A stretch of 64,000 bases of DNA from Thalassobius sp034670005. Its GTDB lineage: Bacteria; Pseudomonadota; Alphaproteobacteria; Rhodobacterales; Rhodobacteraceae. Positions 58,656 to 64,000 of the stretch are shown here, one piece after another. Made by a program: the position numbers and the translations under genes. The DNA is taken from positions 120,265 through 184,264 of the forward strand of contig NZ_JAXMOH010000008.1 of the NCBI RefSeq assembly GCF_034670005.1. The letters are read 5' to 3'. The notes below the pieces were generated by a model. The model saw only the letters and a list, made by a program, of their open reading frames with translations. It searched no databases and had not been told where the DNA came from. Each line of letters begins with the position of its first letter. Within the stretch, counting starts at the first letter, position 1.

Positions 58656-59585
58656 ATGACGACCAGGGTATTCATTGATGGCGAAGCTGGCACGACGGGA
58701 CTTCAGATCCGCGATCGCCTGACCCGCCGTCCGGATATCGAACTGGTCCAGATCGACCCGGATCTGCGCAAGGATGCCGATGCGCGGCGGGCGGCTTTCG
58801 CGGCGGCCGACGTGGCGATTCTCTGCCTGCCCGATGCTGCGGCAAAGGAATCGGTGGCTTTGTCCGCCGACCTGCCGGTGCGGATCATCGACGCTTCGAC
58901 CGCGCACCGGGTGAACCCCGACTGGGCCTTCGGGCTGCCGGAACTGTCGCCGGAACATGCCGAGCGGATTCGCACCGCGCGCTATGTCACCAATCCCGGC
59001 TGCTATTCGACCTGCTCGATCGCCATTCTTGCGCCGCTGGTGGCGGCGGGGCTTATCCCGGCGGATCACCCGATCAGCATCAATGCGATCAGCGGATACA
59101 CTGGCGGCGGCAAGGGGTTGATCGCCGAATATGAAAACGGAGAAGCGCCCGACGCCTTCCTCTATGCCACCGGCCAGCATCACAAGCACCTGCCCGAGAT
59201 CGCCAAGCATAGCGGTCTCGACCGGTCGCCGATCTTCGTGCCGATGGTGGGCAACTTCGCCCAGGGTATGGCAGTGCAGATTCCGCTGCACCTGTCCGAA
59301 CTGCCGGGCGGCGTCACCATGGCGAATCTGCACGAGGCGCTGTCGAAGCATTATGACGGGGCCGAATACATCCGGGTTGCCCCGATCGAAGATCAGGACA
59401 GCCGGATCGTTCCGACTGCGTTGAACGGCACCAACGATCTGGAAATCTCGGTCCGTGGCGACGCCGAAACCGGTCGCGTGGTTCTGATCGCGGTACTGGA
59501 CAATCTGGGCAAGGGTGCCTCTGGCGCTGCCGTACAGAATCTGGACCTGATGATCGGCGCGACAGCAGATAGCGTTTCCGCCTGA
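58656..59585 (+). CDS. argC: N-acetyl-gamma-glutamyl-phosphate reductase
   Basis: A 309-residue NADPH-dependent reductase of the shorter (type 2) ArgC family. The nucleotide-binding start is FIDGEAGTTGLQIRDRL, the catalytic cysteine is in VTNPGCYSTCSIAIL, and SGYTGGGKGLIAEYE and HLPEIAKHSGL are family blocks. It makes N-acetylglutamate semialdehyde in arginine synthesis. It stands alone, divergent from the cytochrome c gene, and is followed by a weak terminator. Confidence 0.95.
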   Translation: MTTRVFIDGEAGTTGLQIRDRLTRRPDIELVQIDPDLRKDADARRAAFAAADVAILCLPDAAAKESVALSADLPVRIIDASTAHRVNPDWAFGLPELSPEHAERIRTARYVTNPGCYSTCSIAILAPLVAAGLIPADHPISINAISGYTGGGKGLIAEYENGEAPDAFLYATGQHHKHLPEIAKHSGLDRSPIFVPMVGNFAQGMAVQIPLHLSELPGGVTMANLHEALSKHYDGAEYIRVAPIEDQDSRIVPTALNGTNDLEISVRGDAETGRVVLIAVLDNLGKGASGAAVQNLDLMIGATADSVSA

Positions 59586-59600
59586 AACTCTTAAACAAGG

Positions 59601-59622
59601 ACGCTCCGCGAGTGCGGGGCGT
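59601..59622 (+). terminator. terminator of argC
   Basis: ACGCTCCGC and GCGGGGCGT pair over nine positions with one U-G in the plus-strand RNA, loop GAGT, followed by TTCGAATT. It lies 15 bases after the argC stop. Confidence 0.55.
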
Positions 59623-59750
59623 TTCGAATTGCCACCTTGTCAGTTTGCGCCCAAGGCGTACTCCGAATGGCTCTTGTCTCTGTGAGGGGTAAACCCTACT
59701 GCTGGGCGTGATGAATTTCCTCTCGATTTCCTAGGTTGGGCACCGCGCAG

Positions 59751-60644
59751 ATGACCACCAGATCCCCTTCCCAAGTCACGGGCTATAGTGCCGCGTGGAG
59801 CATCGTTTTTGTCTGGTCTTTCTGGCTGATCGTGAGCCGGATCGCCAATCAAAGCGGGCTGACAGTCTACGATTTGGCCGCGATGCGCTATGGTCTGGCG
59901 TCGCTGATCGCGGTGCCGCTTTGCCTCTACTACAAGCCCTGGCAGGGGTTGCGCCTGATACAGATCGCAGTGGTCTCGTTTATTCTGGGCCCAATCTATA
60001 TTCTCTGTGTCTTTTCCGCCTTTCACTATGCACCTGCCGCCCATGGCGGAATCTTCATGAACGGGGTGCTGCCGCTGATCAGTATTCTTTTCGGCATTGT
60101 GCTCTATCGCGTTGCCCCCGGTTTTCGGCAACTTCTGGGGGCGGCGCTGATCCTTGTCTCGGCGGTCGTACTGGCATGGGATGGCACCGCGACCAGTGGA
60201 CCGGATGCGTGGATTGGTGATCTGCTCTTCGTGATTGGCGCACTCTTTTTCTCCTCCTATGTCATTCTGTCCGAGCGCTGGAGGCTCAGCGCGATGCAGG
60301 TCATTTTCTGCGGCACGGTGGTGAATGCGTTGCTGTATCTTCCGGTCTGGGGGCTTTGGCTGCCCTCTGGACTGGCAGAGGCGCCCTTGCAGCCGCTACT
60401 GTTGCAGGCGGTTTATCAGGGCTTTGTACCAAACCTGATCGGGCTTATCTTCATTGCCCATGCCTCGCGCAATATCGGCAATGCCAATACCTCCTCCATC
60501 CTGGCCGCGGTTCCGGGGGTGGGTGGGCTGCTGGGCGTGCTGATTCTGGGCGAAAGCCTCAGTCCGCTAAGCGTTGCAGCGATGGTGCTGCTGACGGTCG
60601 GGTTGTTGATTAGCGTCCGCCGGAAAACGCCCGTACCGTCCTGA
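59751..60644 (+). CDS. EamA/DMT-family membrane transporter
   Basis: A 297-residue protein with ten hydrophobic segments arranged as two EamA repeats of five helices. Recognisable family stretches are AAWSIVFVWSFWLIVSRIAN, LSAFHYAPA-like FSAFHYAPAAHGGIFM, and in the second repeat SSILAAVPGVGGLLGVLILGE followed by SLSPLSVAAMVLL. Members export or import metabolites such as amino acids or nucleotides; the substrate cannot be told. I use ATG 59751; a TTG 15 bases upstream is less likely. Converges with lipB. Confidence 0.85.
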   Translation: MTTRSPSQVTGYSAAWSIVFVWSFWLIVSRIANQSGLTVYDLAAMRYGLASLIAVPLCLYYKPWQGLRLIQIAVVSFILGPIYILCVFSAFHYAPAAHGGIFMNGVLPLISILFGIVLYRVAPGFRQLLGAALILVSAVVLAWDGTATSGPDAWIGDLLFVIGALFFSSYVILSERWRLSAMQVIFCGTVVNALLYLPVWGLWLPSGLAEAPLQPLLLQAVYQGFVPNLIGLIFIAHASRNIGNANTSSILAAVPGVGGLLGVLILGESLSPLSVAAMVLLTVGLLISVRRKTPVPS

Positions 60645-60669
60645 ATCGAAGACGCGGGCTTTGCCGAAC

Positions 60670-60698
60670 GCCCGTCGCGGGTTTATCCCGCGACGGGC
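60670..60698. terminator. hairpin between the EamA gene and lipB
   Basis: A perfect 12-base-pair stem (GCCCGTCGCGGG with CCCGCGACGGGC, 5-base loop) that overlaps the last codons and stop of lipB. No T-tract follows on either strand, so it is only a possible convergent terminator. Confidence 0.45.
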
Positions 60699-61348
60699 AA
60701 CTCCCCGAATTCCGCATCGAAACTCCGCCGCAGCGCCACGTCGAGATCCTCCATCGTCACCGGCAGGCCCAGATCGACCAGGCTGGTAACGCCGTGTTCG
60801 GTGATGCCGCAGGGCACAATGCCGCTGAAATGCTCCAGATCGGGATCGACATTGATCGACACCCCGTGAAAGCTGATCCATTTGCGCAGCCGGATACCGA
60901 TGGCGGCGATCTTGTCCTCGGGCACGGCTCCCGATGCGGTCAGCGGCTTGTCTTTGCGCTCAACCCAGACCCCGACCCGGCCGTCGCGGATTTCGCCGCG
61001 AATGTTGAATTCGTCCAGCGTCGCGATCACCCAGTTTTCCAGCTGTTGCACGAAGCGGCGCACATCATGGCCGCGCTTGCCGACATCGAGCATCACATAG
61101 GCGACCCGCTGCCCCGGCCCGTGATAGGTATATTGCCCGCCACGCTTGCTTTGATGAACCGGGAACCGGTCGGCATCGCGCAAATCCTCGCGCTTGGCCG
61201 AGGTGCCGGCGGTATAAAGCGGCGGATGTTCGACCAGCCAGACACATTCACCGGCCGCGCCCGCCGCGATCTTGGCGGCGCGGTCTTCCATGAAGGCCAC
61301 GGCGTCGTCGTAATCGGTCAACCCTTCAGTGGTGATCCATTCGACCAT
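60683..61348 (-). CDS. lipB: octanoyl-[ACP]:protein N-octanoyltransferase
   Basis: A 221-residue LipB. It has the substrate loop KRGGQYTYHGPGQRVAY, the catalytic lysine in EDKIAAIGIRLRKWISFHG and the catalytic cysteine in IVPCGITEHGVTSL. It moves octanoate from acyl carrier protein to lipoyl domains, the first step of lipoate synthesis. The ATG at 61348 follows a short A/T-poor gap to the next, divergent gene. lipA is not in the window. Confidence 0.95.
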   Translation of the reverse strand: MVEWITTEGLTDYDDAVAFMEDRAAKIAAGAAGECVWLVEHPPLYTAGTSAKREDLRDADRFPVHQSKRGGQYTYHGPGQRVAYVMLDVGKRGHDVRRFVQQLENWVIATLDEFNIRGEIRDGRVGVWVERKDKPLTASGAVPEDKIAAIGIRLRKWISFHGVSINVDPDLEHFSGIVPCGITEHGVTSLVDLGLPVTMEDLDVALRRSFDAEFGELPVAG

Positions 61349-61470
61349 TATTTGCCTTTCTTGCTGCCCTGTCTCGTTTCATCACACGCCAAGGGCCTTT
61401 TTCCTCGCCTCGACACAGGGTTTTGAGCTACCCTGATTCCATTAATGTATATCTATAAGGAGCGAGGATA

Positions 61471-63078
61471 ATGTTTTCCAAGTCGCTTAAGACCACCTTA
61501 GCTGCCGCTCTGCTAGTCACGACGACAACAGCCCCGGCATTTTCTGACAATCTCGGCGCGGCCATCGTGGGCGGTATCATTGGCGGCGCGATCCTCAATG
61601 AAGCCAGCAAGAACAAGAGGCGCACCGTTTACTCGAACACGAATTCCGTTACCCGTCAGCAAAACCGCGAAGTCCAATCGTCGCTGAACTATTTCGGCTT
61701 CCCTGCCGGCACCCCCGATGGTGTGCTGGGCAGCCGGTCGCGTTCTGCAATCTCGCAATACCAGGTTTACATGGGCTTCCCCGCCACCGGCAGGCTGTCG
61801 CCTTATGAACGCGATTTTCTGGTGTCGTCCTACAGCCGGGCCCAGATCGGCGGCCCGCAGGTGATCAAGGCGATGCAGGGACAGCAGGGCGTACGCAGCC
61901 TGCTGCATACCTGGCGCGACGAAGCGACCGGCAGCCGCAGCGCCGGCGGCTATGGCACCGGTTATGGCGGCGTTCCGGTCGAGGTCAGCCAAGCGATCGA
62001 CGAAATCGCCAGCAGCACCGAACCCAGCGCTGAACAGCTGATGCAACGGTCAGGCTTCATGCAATTGGCCGATTTGAACAATGACGGCAAGAACGACTAT
62101 ATCCTCGACACCTCCGTCAGCGGCAGTTCGTTCTGGTGCGGCACCTCGCATTGCACGGTGATGGTTTTCGCCTCGATGCCGCAGGGCTACCGCCGGATCG
62201 ATTTCCAGGCCCGGGGCGTGACCCCGGCGAGCTTCTCTTGTCATCAAAGCAATTGTTCGCTGATTGAACCGGGCACCACCACGATGGCCGCCGCCCCGGC
62301 TCCGGTGCCAGCCCCCGCACCGCAAACAGCAGCGCCGCAAACCACGATGGCTGCGGCACCGCTGGGCGGCATTCAGCCCTTCGCCATGGCCGGAGACAGC
62401 AAACCTGCGGCGTCGCTTGCCAGCCATTGCAGCAAAGTCAGCCTGTTGACCAATTCCAATGGCGGCTTCGTGACAATGGCCACGTTGCGCGATCCCGACC
62501 TGGCCCTGGGTGAACAGTTTTGCCTAGCCCGGACCTATGCGATTGGCGCGGGCGAAGACATGGTTGCCAAGGTGCAGGGGTTGAACCCGGCCCAGGTCGA
62601 TGCGCAATGTGATGCCTTCGGTCCCGCACTGGCCCCGTTTATCGCCAAGCTGGGGGCAGGCACCGCTGCCGAGGTCACCGATGAGGTGCAGAAATTCGTC
62701 CTGCAATCGAACATGTCGCTGCCGCAGCTCAACAATACCGCTCGGATCTGCATGTTCTCGGGCTATCGCCGCGACAAGATGGAAGTCGCGCTGGGATCGG
62801 CCTTGCTGATGGTCGGTATCGGTCAGGCCCCTTATGCCGAACTGGTCGGTCATCACCTGTCGCAGGGTTTTGGCGTGACGAAATCGGCAGCCCGGGCGCA
62901 GGAGTGGTACAACTTGTCGGTCAACGCGCTGGAAGCGGGGGCCGAACCGGTCTTTGCCCCGGGACAACCCGAACGCGTTGGGTTGATCAAGGCGGCCGCT
63001 GCCGGACTGAACGGCGGCGCGATGACCATGCCCGCTGGCGGGTCTGCATCGGGCCTGCCCAGCTTCTCGCTGGAATAA
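61471..63078 (+). CDS. exported peptidoglycan-binding domain protein
   Basis: A 535-residue protein with a signal peptide (about 1-25, TTLAAALLVTTTTAPAFS), a glycine-rich hydrophobic stretch (AAIVGGIIGGAIL) and a PG_binding_1 domain at about 68-115 (EVQSSLNYFGFPAGTPDGVL, then SRSAISQYQVYMGF). A calcium-loop-like DLNNDGKNDYILD lies at about 205. A Pro/Ala linker (280-305) separates the two halves; the second half contains several cysteines and no family I know. An ATG with AAGGAGCGAGG upstream gives a confident start. A periplasmic or envelope role is likely. Confidence 0.72.
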   Translation: MFSKSLKTTLAAALLVTTTTAPAFSDNLGAAIVGGIIGGAILNEASKNKRRTVYSNTNSVTRQQNREVQSSLNYFGFPAGTPDGVLGSRSRSAISQYQVYMGFPATGRLSPYERDFLVSSYSRAQIGGPQVIKAMQGQQGVRSLLHTWRDEATGSRSAGGYGTGYGGVPVEVSQAIDEIASSTEPSAEQLMQRSGFMQLADLNNDGKNDYILDTSVSGSSFWCGTSHCTVMVFASMPQGYRRIDFQARGVTPASFSCHQSNCSLIEPGTTTMAAAPAPVPAPAPQTAAPQTTMAAAPLGGIQPFAMAGDSKPAASLASHCSKVSLLTNSNGGFVTMATLRDPDLALGEQFCLARTYAIGAGEDMVAKVQGLNPAQVDAQCDAFGPALAPFIAKLGAGTAAEVTDEVQKFVLQSNMSLPQLNNTARICMFSGYRRDKMEVALGSALLMVGIGQAPYAELVGHHLSQGFGVTKSAARAQEWYNLSVNALEAGAEPVFAPGQPERVGLIKAAAAGLNGGAMTMPAGGSASGLPSFSLE

Positions 63079-63104
63079 GCTCTGCCATAGGGGCTGAATG
63101 ATGC

Positions 63105-63133
63105 GATGCGGCCGTCCGCCCGACGGCCGCATC
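63105..63133 (+). terminator. hairpin after the peptidoglycan-binding gene
   Basis: A perfect 12-base-pair stem (GATGCGGCCGTC with GACGGCCGCATC, 5-base loop) 26 bases after the stop. No strong T-tract; it lies between two convergent genes. Confidence 0.55.
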
Positions 63134-63176
63134 TGTCCATCCGGACAGTGGGTTTGCGATCGTGCCGGGCAGCGGT

Positions 63177-63653
63177 TTATGCCGGCAGTAAACCGGTGTC
63201 CTTGATCTTGGCGAAATTGGCGCGGCTGACCGGGATTTCCGAGCCGTTTTTCAGGGTCAGCACCGCGCGATCCCCGTCGCGGCGGGCATGCGTTACCGCG
63301 CCGAAGGCGATCCAAGGGGACCGGTGTACCCGCGCCCCGGCCAGATCGCCGGTTTCCCTGATCGCATCCCGGCGCCGCAACAGAATTCGCTCGTTGCCCT
63401 TTGATCTGCGTACGCAGGTATGGTGATCCTCCGCCGAAAGCGCCAACAGCGCGCCGCGTTTGTCCAGCGGAAGGCGATCCAGAATAGCAGTTGGGGGCAG
63501 GGGCTCTGCGTTCTGGTCCGTAACGGGCGCACGCAAATGATCGAGTTCCGAAAAATCGGCGGTGACTGAAAATATCATGGCAATGATGGTCACACTGAAA
63601 AGGGGCCCTTCATCTGCCCCATTCACGAAGCGTAGATTGCGATTGCCCGTCAC
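63177..63653 (-). CDS. LytTR DNA-binding protein, possibly missing its membrane sensor part
   Basis: A 158-residue frame from a GTG at 63651-63653. The C-terminal 100 residues form a LytTR domain: ALLALSAEDHHTCVRRSKGN, a DAIRETGDLAGARVHRSPWI turn and IPVSRANFAKIKDTG. Many Rhodobacteraceae LytTR proteins have four membrane helices before this domain. Here only one short hydrophobic segment remains (LFSVTIIAMIFSV), and a stop codon lies directly before the GTG. The region upstream to 63900 carries pieces that look like an earlier hydrophobic part in other frames, so the gene may be a 5'-decayed version. An in-frame ATG at 63578 is an alternative start. Confidence 0.6.
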   Translation of the reverse strand: MTGNRNLRFVNGADEGPLFSVTIIAMIFSVTADFSELDHLRAPVTDQNAEPLPPTAILDRLPLDKRGALLALSAEDHHTCVRRSKGNERILLRRRDAIRETGDLAGARVHRSPWIAFGAVTHARRDGDRAVLTLKNGSEIPVSRANFAKIKDTGLLPA

Positions 63654-63913
63654 TCACGAAGCCACCTCAAAGTTTCGCACATCCGATATGGCAGGTATGG
63701 GCCGGGTTTGGCTCGCTCGGCGCACCATCAACAAGACGTTTATGCCAGATCGTCCTGCATTGGGCTTTGCCGTGATCGCGATCACGCTAAGTCTAATCGT
63801 TATCGATCTGTTGCGCGAAATCATCGCGCGACGCGGGGCAAGGGATCCCGAAAAATCTTTCTTGCAGCCCATTCGAACATCCCTTAGATAGCCTTTCACC
63901 AAGCCTAGACAGT

Positions 63914-64000
63914 GCGGTCGTGGCGGAATTGGTAGACGCGCAGCGTTGAGGTCGCTGTTCCTTAACCGGAGTGGAAGTTCGAGTCTTCTCGACCGCACCA
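63914..64000 (+). tRNA. tRNA-Leu (anticodon GAG)
   Basis: An 87-base class II tRNA that ends at the window edge. The acceptor stem GCGGTCG pairs with CGACCGC, then A and an encoded CCA. The D-arm has TGGTAGACGCG; the anticodon stem CAGCG/CGCTG encloses the loop TTGAGGT, giving GAG, which reads CUC and CUU. A long variable arm and the T-loop GTTCGAGTC follow. It is transcribed toward the window end. Confidence 0.95.

Overview
The window is a GC-rich piece of an alphaproteobacterial chromosome, most likely a marine Rhodobacteraceae (Roseobacter/Rhodobacter group). This rests on several points: a form I CO dehydrogenase operon with a MHYT-LytTR regulator, a PmtA-type phosphatidylcholine pathway, an aa3 oxidase gene beside a DUF2244 gene, a GAAC-N7-GAAC SOS box, and two small-RNA loci known from Rhodobacter (a CCUCCUCCC hairpin array behind a DUF1127 gene and an UpsM-type leader before mraZ). 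No phage, IS element or CRISPR array was seen.

Layout. 1-134: tail of a class V aminotransferase. 404-9499 (all minus): aerobic CO oxidation, coxC (regulator), coxM-coxS-coxL (enzyme), coxD-coxE-coxF-mocA (maturation), a 33-residue small ORF, coxG. 10034-11645: a secreted unknown and a membrane AraC regulator. 12015-14125: psd-pssA-pmtA, the whole PS to PE to PC route. 14321-15695: two 5'-truncated genes meeting head to head. 15978-19469: a HisC-like aminotransferase, a crotonase and rsgA, then a broken GNAT gene and valS. 23128-28669: Lrp regulator, type III PLP decarboxylase, an orphan molybdenum hydroxylase large subunit, a DUF2235 hydrolase and a thioesterase. 28741-36532: metF/metR, suhB, pyc and lldD (lactate to pyruvate to oxaloacetate). 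36730-39150: uvrD under a LexA box.

39452-40062 holds a DUF1127 gene followed by eight tandem hairpins, each showing an anti-Shine-Dalgarno-like CCUCCUCCC loop; the last one is also the intrinsic terminator. 40367-43587 holds mrp/apbC and a DEAD-box helicase. 43588-53722 is the division and cell wall (dcw) cluster: a long leader with three TGGGA/TTCC arrays and an intrinsic terminator (UpsM-like), then mraZ-rsmH-ftsL-ftsI-murE-murF-mraY-murD, which stops before ftsW. 53931-58415 carries a hydrolase/phosphoribosyltransferase pair, DUF2244, ctaD with an FNR-type box, and a cytochrome c. 58656-64000 carries argC, an EamA transporter, lipB, a peptidoglycan-binding exported protein, a LytTR protein and tRNA-Leu(GAG).

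The most interesting items are the eight-copy CCUCCUCCC array (with wobble and covariation evidence for its strand and stems), the UpsM-type attenuated leader with phased MraZ-like repeats, an overlooked small ORF and a LytTR-spaced direct repeat in the cox operon, and identical CTGC-N3-GCAG palindromes upstream of both pyc and the RNA array.
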